DNA from: Pseudovibrio exalbescens | GTDB taxonomy: Bacteria > Pseudomonadota > Alphaproteobacteria > Rhizobiales > Stappiaceae | DNA: 64,000 nt | NCBI RefSeq assembly: GCF_028737195.1 | Contig: NZ_JAQZAJ010000006.1 | Span: 124,001 to 188,000 of the forward strand | Reading direction: 5' to 3' | Shown here: positions 53,451 to 62,216 of the stretch, in pieces | Numbering within the stretch: position 1 is the first letter of the stretch | Layout of the letters: each line of letters begins with the position of its first letter | Translations under genes and position numbers: made by a program | The notes under the pieces: model-generated | Told to the model about the DNA's origin: nothing | The model's database searches: none | What the model saw: the letters and a program-made list of their open reading frames with translations, nothing else

Positions 53451-55463
53451 TTGCAGGATGGCTTCTATATCTCGGCTTACTGCCAGATTGGGCAGCTTGA
53501 GTACCTCCATCGCATCGCTCTCAGGCATGACCAGAACATCAGCTTGTGGCGTAAGGCGGGGCAGGCTATAGAGCTCGTCCAGCTGTGGGAGCTTGAGCGC
53601 TATTCGGGACAGAAGCATCACACGCAAGCCTTTTACAACACAGATCATTTTCGAGAATTTCTGCAGGAGCGTCTGGCTCCCCTCGGATTGAAGCCCGCCG
53701 ACATCAAGGGAATGTGGGGGACGCCGGGAGTCACCACGGACGCCACCGACTACTGGCACCGCTATGGCGACTTTTCGCAGCATAGTCTGGCCCACCTCTT
53801 TAGCGCGATGATGTTGGATAAAGAGGTTTTCGAGAGAGGTTGTATCGTGGGTCTGGCCGTTGATGGCGGGCCAGATAGCCTGGAGGATCTTTATAGCCGG
53901 GATAAGCCATTCTACGCTGGGGCTATAGTAAAGTCTGGGAGTGTTAAGGTATTCCCTGTCCCGTCGACGGCTCCATTCTGGGCGTTACTTCGGCAATACT
54001 TTGGCTTGAAAGAAGGGAGCTTGATGGCACTAGCAAGTGCTTGTCGCGGGCCAGATCTTTTGCCAGAGCAGGCGCCGCCGCCCATTTTTGGCGTTGCGGA
54101 TTTTCTTGAAGCCGATGCCTGGTTCAACGGAATGATCGATAAGGTCAATTTTCTTTGCGATGAAGAAAAATCAGAGGATATGGACGGAAGGTTCTCCCCT
54201 CTGGAAAATAAAGCGGCAGTTATGACGCGGATTATTCAGGCCTGTACTGAGAAGCGGCTTGAAAATACGGTGTCATCTATTTTAAAAGAACATGAAGTTG
54301 ACCCGCGATCGAGCCATCTTGCCATGGCTGGCGGCTTGGCACTTAACTGTCCTGCCAACACGCATCTCATGAATACTTTTGGGTTCAAGGGATTTATTGC
54401 CCCACCTTGCGTCAATGACTCAGGGCTTTCGATGGGGTTGGGGTTGATGCGTTTTTTTGAACAAAACAGGGATTTTGCGTTCAAATTTGCGTCGCCTTAC
54501 GTTGGGGGGCGTTCGGGGAGCTCAGTCGAAGCTGTTGTGGCTTCTGAAAGCTTCAGCCCTTTCGTTCGCGCGCTATCAACTTATGCCCCCTCTGAGTTCT
54601 TGGAGGATATTGTTAAGGGACCCGTGGTGCGTATCTGCGAAGGCTCTGAGGTTGGGCCGCGCGCCTTGGGTAATCGATCTTTGCTGGCTGATCCGAGAAC
54701 GGAGCGGTCCAAGGATCTGTTGAACTCAATCAAACAACGGGAGTGGTGGCGGCCTGTCGCCCCGGTCGTTCTGGAGGAGCATATCGACGCTTGGTTTGAG
54801 GAAGCGTTTCCGTCACCTTACATGCTGCATGCATTTGCAGTGAAGCCAGAGCAGCAGGCCCTCGTTCCGGCAATCTGCCATCTGGATGGCACGGCACGCG
54901 CGCAGACACTCTCTCGCGCAGCAAATCCGGCGCTCTACGATGAGATACAGGCCTTTGCGCGCGAAACCGGGGTGCCGATGCTGTGCAATACCTCGCTGAA
55001 TGATCGCGGCGAACCCATTTTGAACAGCTTGGAAGCGGCGCTCGACTTTGCGCTGAAAAAGGAACTCAGCGTTGTTTATGTTGATGGCTTTCGGCTAGAG
55101 CTGACGAACTTCAAGGTATACCAATCCGCGCCGCCACCCGAAGGGGTCAACCGGAGCTTTGTGCCACGGCAGCCTATCGACTGGGCAGAAGCCGAGCGAG
55201 CAGCCAATCCGCTGGAGCTGACCCGGGAAGAGCTGGTCTTAAAGCAGCTGAACCCGCGCTTGAGAGCTCTTGATCACAAAGACCCGGAACAACTGCCCAG
55301 ACTGCGCAAACTGCTGCGCCGTGTCAGGGCGCAGTTTTCCAAGCGTGCGGACTTCCAGTTTGTCGATCTGGCGCAGGATTTTGATGCACCGAACACGCCG
55401 CCCCGCGAGGCGAAGGCTCTAAGCCGGGCGGAGCCGCCGCGTCTGGAGGTAACAGATGGATAG
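53451..55463 (+). CDS. Carbamoyltransferase, NodU/CmcH-like family
   Basis: About 670 residues. TTG 53451 is the likely start: GGGGGA lies eight bases upstream, and conserved sequence begins there (QDGFYISAYCQIGQLEYLHRI, ALRHDQNISLW); two other TTG codons at 53433 and 53436 precede that site. The N-terminal Kae1/HSP70-like domain shows HSLAHLFSAMM and LAVDGGPDSLEDLY. LAMAGGLALNCPANTHL and PPCVNDSGLSMGLGL are hallmark motifs, and the C-terminal part has EVGPRALGNRSLLADPR, WWRPVAPVVL and MLCNTSLNDRGEPI. The family uses carbamoyl phosphate and ATP to put a carbamoyl group on a hydroxyl of a sugar or natural product. It leads a four-gene run with an acyltransferase, radical SAM protein and P450. 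Confidence 0.88.
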   Translation: MQDGFYISAYCQIGQLEYLHRIALRHDQNISLWRKAGQAIELVQLWELERYSGQKHHTQAFYNTDHFREFLQERLAPLGLKPADIKGMWGTPGVTTDATDYWHRYGDFSQHSLAHLFSAMMLDKEVFERGCIVGLAVDGGPDSLEDLYSRDKPFYAGAIVKSGSVKVFPVPSTAPFWALLRQYFGLKEGSLMALASACRGPDLLPEQAPPPIFGVADFLEADAWFNGMIDKVNFLCDEEKSEDMDGRFSPLENKAAVMTRIIQACTEKRLENTVSSILKEHEVDPRSSHLAMAGGLALNCPANTHLMNTFGFKGFIAPPCVNDSGLSMGLGLMRFFEQNRDFAFKFASPYVGGRSGSSVEAVVASESFSPFVRALSTYAPSEFLEDIVKGPVVRICEGSEVGPRALGNRSLLADPRTERSKDLLNSIKQREWWRPVAPVVLEEHIDAWFEEAFPSPYMLHAFAVKPEQQALVPAICHLDGTARAQTLSRAANPALYDEIQAFARETGVPMLCNTSLNDRGEPILNSLEAALDFALKKELSVVYVDGFRLELTNFKVYQSAPPPEGVNRSFVPRQPIDWAEAERAANPLELTREELVLKQLNPRLRALDHKDPEQLPRLRKLLRRVRAQFSKRADFQFVDLAQDFDAPNTPPREAKALSRAEPPRLEVTDG

Positions 55464-56961
55464 AAACGCTGGAAGTGAGGCGATTGACCGCCGGGCGCAG
55501 AACCAGAAACTCCGGGAGGCAAAAGAAGCTGCCCAAAAAGCTGAGGCTGACGGCGACCTGAACAGGGCGCTGGCTTTATGGTCTGGACTTGTTGAGAGCG
55601 CGCCGCACTTTCTGCCTGCTGTCGTTGGGGTCATTCGTACACAGCGCGCCTTGGGGCAATGGTCCGAGGCTTTGGTAGCAGCGCGGAAGGCACTGGCGAC
55701 CTGGCCCGACAGACCGGCCCTCCTTCGCCATGCGGCGCAACTCTCCAAGCAAGCGGGCGCACACTCTGACGCGTTGCAGTTCGCTCGGGCACTCGCGGAA
55801 CTGGAGCCAGAAAATCCTGTTCCTCTGCGTTTGGAGCTCATGAGTTTGTTCTCGCTTGGGAACTATGAAGAGCTTGAGGGCAAGATCGAAAGCGCCTTGC
55901 AGAAGCACCCTTCGGACACAGCATTGCGTCATGTTTATATTCTGTTGAAGCGGGTTACTTCCCCTTCATCTGGTGACATAACAAGACGTGCTCAGTGGTT
56001 CCACGAAAGCCCGGCTGATCGGGTTTTCTATTCTTTTTATCTGGATGGTCTTCACGGCACGGGGCGGCTGGAACAGGCAAGAGCAGCGCAGGAGCTCCAC
56101 GAGCATGCGCGCCAGAAAACTGAAAAATTACAGGATCTTGAGGCTTTTCGAGCGCGCCTCAATGCGCCGCCCGAACCCAAGAAGCAAGATGCCGTCTTTT
56201 TTAAAAGGATACGCCAGTTTCTGTGTCCGCCAGGTGTCCCAGACGATGAGTTTATGCGCGGCATGGTGTGGGGCGCTGCTGCAAACAGACTTTCCATGCA
56301 ATGCTTCATGGACTTGCCAGCCGAAGCCGAGCACATGGAAGGGCTTTTTGTGCCGCCGGACCTTGGCGCGGTGCGTGTGGCGCTCAACAAAGGGAAGGGT
56401 TGTCTCTTGGTCGCGTCTCACAACGGCCCAACGGCGGCAGCTTCTTGGTATCTTGAGCGGCAGTTTGAACGCTTCAGGCGTATCGGCAATCGCGGCAACT
56501 TGATGTTGGCACGACGTCCTGAAAATGCGTGGGAGCCAGAAGCGCATAAGTCCATACTCATCGGCGCAAAGCCAAGAGCGGAATTGCGGGCTGTCATTAA
56601 AGCATTGAAAGAAAATGACGTGCTGGCGCTTGCCTGCGATGGAAGTCAGGTCGGTTCCGCCGTAGAAGTGGCGTTTCTGGACGGCACCCTGAGGCTTTGG
56701 GACATGCCCGCGCGCCTAGCTGTGAAGCATGGGGTTCCCACATTTTGGTGCCAACCCTATTGGCAGGGCGAGAGCATTGCCCTTGAAATAGAAGAGATTG
56801 CGCCGAACACTGCATCACCGGATGCTGACGTTGCGGTCATGGAATGGGCGCGGAGTTTTGCCAGCAAGCTGGAGCGCCACCTGCGCAGGTCTCCGCGAAA
56901 CTACACGTATACCAGAGATTTTTGGGCAAGGGCCATGGGGTCCTCGCCTGGCTCGGACTGA
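55456..56961 (+). CDS. TPR protein fused to LpxL-type acyltransferase-like domain
   Basis: 501 residues starting inside the end of the carbamoyltransferase gene (8-base overlap). The first about 210 residues are TPR-like (AQKAEADGDLNRALALWSGL, RALGQWSEALVAARKALATW, HSDALQFARALAELEPENPV). The second half resembles lipid A late acyltransferases (HtrB/LpxL family): GCLLVASHNGPTAA, LARRPENAW, LRAVIKALKENDVLALACDG and LWDMPARLAVKHGVPTFWCQ. In LpxL the catalytic motif is H-X4-D/E; here the histidine of SHNGPTAA is followed by alanine at that spacing. The chemistry may therefore differ or be lost. It would sit at the inner membrane face and attach or handle an acyl chain on the same product. Confidence 0.7.
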   Translation: MDRNAGSEAIDRRAQNQKLREAKEAAQKAEADGDLNRALALWSGLVESAPHFLPAVVGVIRTQRALGQWSEALVAARKALATWPDRPALLRHAAQLSKQAGAHSDALQFARALAELEPENPVPLRLELMSLFSLGNYEELEGKIESALQKHPSDTALRHVYILLKRVTSPSSGDITRRAQWFHESPADRVFYSFYLDGLHGTGRLEQARAAQELHEHARQKTEKLQDLEAFRARLNAPPEPKKQDAVFFKRIRQFLCPPGVPDDEFMRGMVWGAAANRLSMQCFMDLPAEAEHMEGLFVPPDLGAVRVALNKGKGCLLVASHNGPTAAASWYLERQFERFRRIGNRGNLMLARRPENAWEPEAHKSILIGAKPRAELRAVIKALKENDVLALACDGSQVGSAVEVAFLDGTLRLWDMPARLAVKHGVPTFWCQPYWQGESIALEIEEIAPNTASPDADVAVMEWARSFASKLERHLRRSPRNYTYTRDFWARAMGSSPGSD

Positions 56962-56974
56962 AGACGGGGCATCG

Positions 56975-58168
56975 ATGATAAACGCCGCAAACAAGGATGC
57001 ACGGGCATCCGGTGGTTTTGCAAGTCTGCGAAGCGTGACCTACAAAAAGTGGGTTGCGCAACGGATCTCGCATTTCCTCAGCCTCCACCCCCAGCTTGAG
57101 CCTCGCTACGCGGCGGCCAAGAAAGTGGTGCGTGCTTTCCGTCGTCCTGCCTTCTATGAGATTTCGACGCGCTGCAATTTGAAATGTGAAGGCTGCTATT
57201 ATTTTGAGGGGGGGCAATCCCACGTTTCCGATATTCGGGCGCAGGATGAAGAATGGGCACAGTTCTTCAAGGAAGAGCAGCGGCGCGGTGTTTCAATGGC
57301 CTATTTCGTCGGCGCGGAGCCTGCCTTGGAACCGAAGCGTTTGATGGCGGCCGCCGAGTGTTTCCCTTGGGGAAACATCGGCAGCAACGGCACGATCAGA
57401 ATTCCCTCCGAGGTGCCCTACCGCATTGGTGTCTCGGTTTGGGCAGCCGATGAAGAAACCGATCGCGTGATGCGCGGCGCGGGTGCTTTCCGCAAGGCCC
57501 TGATGAACTATGCGGGGGACCCGAGAGCGATCATTCTGTTTACCGTGTCACGCTGGACCATTGATCATATTCCGATGATTGCCCAGCAGTGCCGAGAGCA
57601 CGGGCTGCCACTCACGTTCAATATCTACTCTCCAACCCACAGCTATCTGGAGAAACTCAAGTCACATCAAAGCAATGACCAGGCGTTTTTCCGCGTAAGT
57701 GCGCCGGAAGACAACCCGCAGCTGGGGCCTGAAGACCTTTACCGCATGGCGCAGGTGATCGAGGAGACCATGGATCGGTATCCGGAAACAGTCATCTACG
57801 ATCGTGGCTATAACCGGCTCATGAGTGCGCGCGAGGCGCCCCATGCGATAGATCCGGCTACCGGTATTGCCGAAAATTGCGGCTCTCGGATGGTTGCCCC
57901 TATGCGTTACTTCGGCACCAACCGACAACAGCTGCAGGTCAAGTGCGGCACTTCTGATGTGGACTGCAGTCAATGCCGCCTGTACTCCGGCGGCTGGTCT
58001 TCTCGCTTTGTGCCCAGCCCTGCAGACCTTGAGGACCTGCAAGGCTTTAAGGGGTGGTTGGACACGATGGATGTGCTCGGGCGGATTTTCCTCATCGGTG
58101 CGGCCGAGCCATATCATGTGCCTGCTGCCGAAAGTGCCGATCAGTTTGCTGGACGTGCGTTTGAATGA
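56975..58168 (+). CDS. Radical SAM protein with C-terminal cysteine cluster
   Basis: 397 residues from ATG 56975, which lies 14 bases after the acyltransferase gene. After about 60 residues, FYEISTRCNLKCEGCYYFEGG gives the CxxxCxxC site for the radical [4Fe-4S] cluster with the following aromatic residue. YFVGAEPALEPKRL replaces the usual GGEPLL SAM-binding turn. IGVSVWAADEETDRVMRGAG and FNIYSPT follow the TIM-barrel plan. Near the end ENCGSRM, KCGTSDVDCSQC and a further motif suggest an auxiliary SPASM-like Fe-S site, common in enzymes acting on peptides or sugars. Its end overlaps the P450 start (ATGA). The substrate is unknown; the operon suggests late modification of a carbamoylated or acylated product. 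Confidence 0.8.
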   Translation: MINAANKDARASGGFASLRSVTYKKWVAQRISHFLSLHPQLEPRYAAAKKVVRAFRRPAFYEISTRCNLKCEGCYYFEGGQSHVSDIRAQDEEWAQFFKEEQRRGVSMAYFVGAEPALEPKRLMAAAECFPWGNIGSNGTIRIPSEVPYRIGVSVWAADEETDRVMRGAGAFRKALMNYAGDPRAIILFTVSRWTIDHIPMIAQQCREHGLPLTFNIYSPTHSYLEKLKSHQSNDQAFFRVSAPEDNPQLGPEDLYRMAQVIEETMDRYPETVIYDRGYNRLMSAREAPHAIDPATGIAENCGSRMVAPMRYFGTNRQQLQVKCGTSDVDCSQCRLYSGGWSSRFVPSPADLEDLQGFKGWLDTMDVLGRIFLIGAAEPYHVPAAESADQFAGRAFE

Positions 58169-59436
58169 GTGGAGCGACGATGGCCCCTCGCCTGTCTTTT
58201 GCCCGGGCTGACGAGATCAACTGGAAGAACCTGTCACAGATTATTCGCTTCCGGCCAAACACACGACCGGTGGAGCTTCTTCATGAACCTATGGTGCTTC
58301 GGCGCATCAAAGGACGGCAAGTGGCGTTGATTGCCGATGCGGCTGCCGCTGAACAGATCCTGTTCGTGAGGCCTCATGACTTTCCGAAATCCGAGGTCCA
58401 GCGCAAGCTGGCCTGCGTGGCGCTCGGCGAAGGCATCAGCGGGACCCGAGGGGAACAGAGTGCTCAACAGCGGCGTGCCATTCGGCCCTTGTTCAGCGCT
58501 GTTTTGAAGGAGTGTCTGGCACAGGTCACCGTTGAAGCAACGGCTGATGCGGTGGGGCGTTGGCGGCGGAAAGGCACAATTGATCTCGGCTTGGAAATGT
58601 CTGATCTGGCGCTGCAAATCGCCTGGGCAACCCTTTTCGGGCCTGGCAGATATGAAGGTCGAGACCCAGTTGTTACGCAAACAGTGCAAGAGATTGCCCG
58701 CGCAAGCAGGGCCGATTTTCTCGACAACTCCAAAATCGTCAAGCGCCTGACGAGACATTTCATTGACAGCGGGCGGTGGAAGAAGGTCGCGGACAGCTCC
58801 CCGTTTTCTCAGATCACCAACCCGGCTGGGCATTCGGCAATGAAGCTGAGCCAAGCGGAACTGGAGGCAAATGCGAGCGTACTGATTGCCTCGGGCCATG
58901 TGTCTACAGGCATTTCCTTGGCGTGGATCGCTTGGCTGATGGCAGCGCTGCCCGAAAGGCAAAACCAGCTTCGCGAGAGCCTTGGCACATGGCAAGCGCC
59001 GGAAAGGAGCCCCCTTCTCGCTGCGACCATGAATGAAGCGCTCAGGCTGTTTCCAGCTGTGCCCGAAGCCATGCGTGACGCGAAGGTGCCCTTCGAAATA
59101 GATGGCGTGCCTCTAGAGCGCGGGGCACTCTTGATTGTCTCGCTATATGCTCTCCATCGCAGTCACAGATACTGGGAGGCGCCGGATTCGTTCTCTCCTG
59201 AACGCTTTTTGTCCGGACCCAAAGCCCCGCGCGGGGCATTTATCCCCTTTTCCGGTGGGCCTTACGGCTGCCTTGGAGCGGCAATTGCTCAAGAGGAAAT
59301 CTCGCAGGTGATCAGCTCGGTCATGTCGCAGGTTCGGTTGAAACTGCCGGATCGCGATGAGCCCGCCCCCGGGCTTGAAACAGGTGTTTGTCTCTACCCC
59401 GACCGTCCTCTTCTTGTTGAAGTTGCGGGCCTTTAA
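58165..59436 (+). CDS. Cytochrome P450
   Basis: 423 residues. The start at ATG 58165 overlaps the radical SAM stop; ATG 58180 with GGAG seven bases upstream is an alternative. P450 landmarks: I-helix SVLIASGHVSTGISLAWIAWL (with SGHVST in place of AGxxT), K-helix MNEALRLFPAVPEAMRD (ExxR), FSPERFLSG, and the heme loop FIPFSGGPYGCLGAAIAQEE with the proximal cysteine. No membrane anchor is seen, so it is a soluble bacterial P450 needing a ferredoxin system encoded elsewhere. It would hydroxylate or couple the product of the operon. No ferredoxin gene is adjacent. Confidence 0.92.
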   Translation: MSGATMAPRLSFARADEINWKNLSQIIRFRPNTRPVELLHEPMVLRRIKGRQVALIADAAAAEQILFVRPHDFPKSEVQRKLACVALGEGISGTRGEQSAQQRRAIRPLFSAVLKECLAQVTVEATADAVGRWRRKGTIDLGLEMSDLALQIAWATLFGPGRYEGRDPVVTQTVQEIARASRADFLDNSKIVKRLTRHFIDSGRWKKVADSSPFSQITNPAGHSAMKLSQAELEANASVLIASGHVSTGISLAWIAWLMAALPERQNQLRESLGTWQAPERSPLLAATMNEALRLFPAVPEAMRDAKVPFEIDGVPLERGALLIVSLYALHRSHRYWEAPDSFSPERFLSGPKAPRGAFIPFSGGPYGCLGAAIAQEEISQVISSVMSQVRLKLPDRDEPAPGLETGVCLYPDRPLLVEVAGL

Positions 59437-59443
59437 GGCCCGC
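59425..59443. terminator. GC-rich hairpin overlapping the P450 stop codon
   Basis: GCGGGCC (59425-59431) and GGCCCGC (59437-59443) pair perfectly around five bases that include the TAA stop. No T-run follows, so it may be a weak or Rho-assisted terminator, an mRNA 3-prime stabiliser, or both. Confidence 0.5.
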
Positions 59444-59747
59444 TCCCAGGCGTTCTTTCCTAAATCTCTTGTGGCAAATTGAGGTCCTGCTGGGGCGCGG
59501 CACCCACCGGCATTCTCCCCCGTTGCTATTTATAACCATGCTATGTTTTCTCAAGGTCATTCCTCCCAGAGAAACGTGAGAATGGCGTCAAGAGTTATGC
59601 CCCTATAGGTTGCTTGAAGTAAATTAATGCAACCAAAAAGAGAAATGGCACGGCAACTCCCAGCGACTTTGCTGTCTCAGTTGCAGATTTATGTTTCCGT
59701 CTCTTTTTGGATCGCTAGTCAACCAAGGAACCTTAGGTGAGGACTGA
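59444..59747. other. Intergenic region before the collar-protein genes
   Basis: About 300 bases without a gene. TATAAC near 59531 and several A/T tracts could hold a promoter for the collar-protein unit, but no matching -35 was found. The sequence before 59748 contains GAGGA five bases from the ATG. Confidence 0.35.
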
Positions 59748-60293
59748 ATGGGACAACCCTTTATCTCCCAGATATCTCTGTGGGGCTTGAACTTCGCGGT
59801 TGAGGACTGGGCGTTTTGCGACGGCCAGACACTTAATATTTCTCAGTATGCGGCTCTCTATTCTCTGCTGGGTACCAAGTATGGAGGCAACGGAACCTCC
59901 ACCTTTTCGTTGCCAAACCTCAAAGGGCGCATAGCAACGGGCTTGGGCTACCCGGGGGAAGACCGTGGCACCATTGGCGGTACGGAAACCGTGACGCTTA
60001 CTGAGGTCAGCATGCCGGCTCATACCCACCGAGGCACAGTGCTGACGGTGGCTGATGACCCGGGCACCAGCGGGCCCGCAACAGGCCTTGTGATGGCAAA
60101 CCCTACCGTGACTCGCCCGGGGTCCAGCGTAGTTGGCAGTTCCTTCTCGGAGGACGGGAGCCCAGATGCTTCCTTCAGTGCAGGAAATCCGACGGAAAGC
60201 GTTGGTTCAAGTACACCGTTTTCCGTGCGCAGTCCGTTTCTTGCAGTGAATTACGAGATCGCGTTGGAAGGCGTCTATCCTTCTCGGGATTAG
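59748..60293 (+). CDS. Phage tail collar domain protein (MdpB-like), copy 1
   Basis: 181 residues, the first of three paralogues. It starts MGQPFISQIS and carries [50 protein letters not shown], the canonical tail-collar fold of microcystin-dependent protein MdpB and phage short tail fibres (about residues 15-70). Then come MPAHTHRGTV, a variable Gly/Ser/Pro-rich middle and a conserved end SPFLAVNYEIALEGVYPSRD. There is no signal peptide. These proteins form trimers in phage tails; bacterial stand-alone copies have no proven role. No other phage genes are nearby. Ribosome binding site and ATG are clear. Confidence 0.88.
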   Translation: MGQPFISQISLWGLNFAVEDWAFCDGQTLNISQYAALYSLLGTKYGGNGTSTFSLPNLKGRIATGLGYPGEDRGTIGGTETVTLTEVSMPAHTHRGTVLTVADDPGTSGPATGLVMANPTVTRPGSSVVGSSFSEDGSPDASFSAGNPTESVGSSTPFSVRSPFLAVNYEIALEGVYPSRD

Positions 60294-60339
60294 AAGCTTG
60301 TGTTCACCTGCCGTTTAAACAAGTTTTAAGGAGTAAGTC

Positions 60340-60900
60340 ATGGCGGAGCCATTTATCTCCCAGATTTCGGCGTTTGGCCTCGGGTTCACCATTGAGGGCT
60401 GGACCCAATGTCAAGGTCAGTTGCTGTCGGTTGGACAGAACCAAGCGCTGTTCTCCCTCATCATGGATATCTATGGCGGCGATGGCCGTGTGTCCATGGG
60501 CGTGCCGAACCTGGCAGGCCGGACGGTGTTGCACTCAGGTACCGGTCCGGGCCTGTCCAACCGGAATCTGGGAGACCAACACGTCTCCAGAGCCTGGGCG
60601 CTCACCGATCTTGAGATGCCCTCTCATGACCACCTCATTGCCCAAAAAGCCAAGCCGAGTTCTGGCGCTTCCCGTGATCCCGCTCCGGGCTTTGTCACTG
60701 CGATACCGGAAGGCTCATTTGGCGGTACCCCGGTAATCGCGGACTGGTATGCATCTGCCTCCAATCTGACAGACTTGTCTTCCTATGGCTCTCCGGCCAC
60801 CAGTACCGAAGGTGCCAGTTCACCCATTTCGACTATGTCGCCATTTCAGGTGGTTAGCTACCAAATGGCTTTGCTTGGGACGTATCCACCGCGCCCCTAA
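60340..60900 (+). CDS. Phage tail collar domain protein (MdpB-like), copy 2
   Basis: 186 residues, start ATG 60340 with AAGGAG upstream. It has the same plan as copy 1: MAEPFISQISAFGLGFTIEGW, QCQGQLLSVGQNQALFSLIMDIYGGDGRVSMGVPNLAGRTVLHSGTG, MPSHDHLIAQ and a C-terminal SPFQVVSYQMALLGTYPPRP. It is the most divergent of the three, with a changed first cysteine context and a shorter central segment. The repeated N- and C-terminal frames with variable middles suggest that the middles specify binding while the ends assemble. Confidence 0.85.
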   Translation: MAEPFISQISAFGLGFTIEGWTQCQGQLLSVGQNQALFSLIMDIYGGDGRVSMGVPNLAGRTVLHSGTGPGLSNRNLGDQHVSRAWALTDLEMPSHDHLIAQKAKPSSGASRDPAPGFVTAIPEGSFGGTPVIADWYASASNLTDLSSYGSPATSTEGASSPISTMSPFQVVSYQMALLGTYPPRP

Positions 60901-60935
60901 ACGCCTCGACACTTTGCGTTTGTATCTAAAATTGA

Positions 60936-60955
60936 AAACACCTTGACGGGTGTTT
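60936..60955 (+). other. Small hairpin between collar genes 2 and 3
   Basis: AAACACC (60936-60942) pairs with GGTGTTT (60949-60955) around six bases, directly before the ribosome binding site of the third collar gene. It could tune translation or expression within the operon; it has no T-run beyond it. Confidence 0.4.
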
Positions 60956-60973
60956 CTAAAATGGAGGCATGAA

Positions 60974-61513
60974 ATGTCACAGCCATTTATGTCGCAGATT
61001 TCGATCTTTCCGCTCGTCTTTGCTGTCCAGGACTGGGCCTATTGTGACGGACAGATACTCTCAATCAGTCAGTACAATGCGCTCTTTTCGTTGCTTGGTA
61101 CAACTTTTGGTGGAAATGGACGCACGTCATTTGGCCTGCCGGAAATGCGGGGCCGCGTTGCTGTTCATCGGGACACCAACGGGCTTTATCCATGGGGCCT
61201 ACGGTCAGGCAACGAGACGCAGACCCTTGATGTCAACAACCTGCCACCGCACACGCATGACAATGTGCGGTTCGCAGCTTCCACCTTGGTTGGGAGTGAA
61301 GTGCCATCAGACATGACCATTCTCTCGGTCCCGCAAGTCGGCGGTTTGGTTGGCGATGGTTTTGCGGTGCCCGACGGGAGTGAGGTCACGCTCGGCAATA
61401 GCGGCAGCCGAACGATAAAAAGCGGATCGGGCATCCCTTTCTCGATCATGGACCCGTTCACCTGCATGAACTACGAGATCTCGCTCAAAGGGGTGTACCC
61501 CTCAAGAGCGTAG
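60974..61513 (+). CDS. Phage tail collar domain protein (MdpB-like), copy 3
   Basis: 179 residues from ATG 60974, with GGAGG six bases upstream. It begins MSQPFMSQISIFPLVFAVQDW, continues with AYCDGQILSISQYNALFSLLGTTFGGNGRTSFGLPEMRGRVAVH and LPPHTHDNVRF, has a variable middle, and ends DPFTCMNYEISLKGVYPSRA. Closest by eye to copy 1. The three genes are unlikely to be prophage remnants because all are intact and accompanied by a GNAT and a DUF6916 gene. Confidence 0.88.
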   Translation: MSQPFMSQISIFPLVFAVQDWAYCDGQILSISQYNALFSLLGTTFGGNGRTSFGLPEMRGRVAVHRDTNGLYPWGLRSGNETQTLDVNNLPPHTHDNVRFAASTLVGSEVPSDMTILSVPQVGGLVGDGFAVPDGSEVTLGNSGSRTIKSGSGIPFSIMDPFTCMNYEISLKGVYPSRA

Positions 61514-61548
61514 CTTCTCCCGTTTTTCACCCAGAGTGGAGGTATGTG

Positions 61549-62133
61549 ATGACCGCAGTGAGCCCCCATGATGTGAGGATCAGGCCAGCCGGAGCCGCAG
61601 ATGAGCCGTTCTTGAAGCGTGTGCACGCCGCGGAACGGCATTGGGAGTTCGCGCCCCTTCTCAATGCAGGGGACGAGGAGAACTACCACAAGGTGCTGGC
61701 GCAGCAGTATAACGCCCATCATGAGGTCTATTTCAACAGCTACACTGTTGCAAAGTATGGGATCATTTTGCTGTGCGGGACGCCGATCGGCCGGCTCTAT
61801 CTGGATGAGCGGGAGGGTGAGTTCCGGGTTCTGGACATCGCCTTGCTGCCACACTACCGGGGGCGCGGGATCGGTTCGATTATCATGCATGGGATTTGTG
61901 CAACTGCTGCACGTATGCGTTTGCCCGTGACCTTGCATGTGCACTGCCTAAACGCAGCGGCCTATCGGTTCTACTGGCGGCTTGGGTTTGAGCCGGTGAG
62001 TTCGAACCAACGGCACACGCTGATGCGGTGGTTTCACCCAAGCTATGAGCAGTTTGCCAGTGGGCACTTTGTGCCGCCGGACGTAACCATCCGGCGTCTG
62101 CAGCACGAAAACGCGGGGTCGGGTGCAGCCTGA
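61549..62133 (+). CDS. GNAT-family N-acetyltransferase
   Basis: 194 residues from ATG 61549, with GGAGG six bases upstream. The acetyl-CoA binding motif is FRVLDIALLPHYRGRGIGSIIMHGICATA (Q/RxxGxG/A as RGRGIG), followed by LHVHCLNAAAYRFYWRLGFEPV, the typical N....Y...GF end. It is cytosolic. It lies between the collar genes and the DUF6916 gene in the same orientation, and probably acetylates or otherwise N-acylates a component of this system. The substrate is unknown. Confidence 0.88.
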   Translation: MTAVSPHDVRIRPAGAADEPFLKRVHAAERHWEFAPLLNAGDEENYHKVLAQQYNAHHEVYFNSYTVAKYGIILLCGTPIGRLYLDEREGEFRVLDIALLPHYRGRGIGSIIMHGICATAARMRLPVTLHVHCLNAAAYRFYWRLGFEPVSSNQRHTLMRWFHPSYEQFASGHFVPPDVTIRRLQHENAGSGAA

Positions 62134-62216
62134 CCGCGGTGACTTCTCTGAAAATGCCTTGGCACCGTGAAAGCACTTGGGCTGAGGCGTGTATGCATCA
62201 TCAAATGGAGGTAGTT

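Noticed and set aside
59748-61513. Prophage tail region
   Set aside because: Only collar-domain proteins are present; no tape measure, sheath, portal, integrase or lysis genes are in the flanks.
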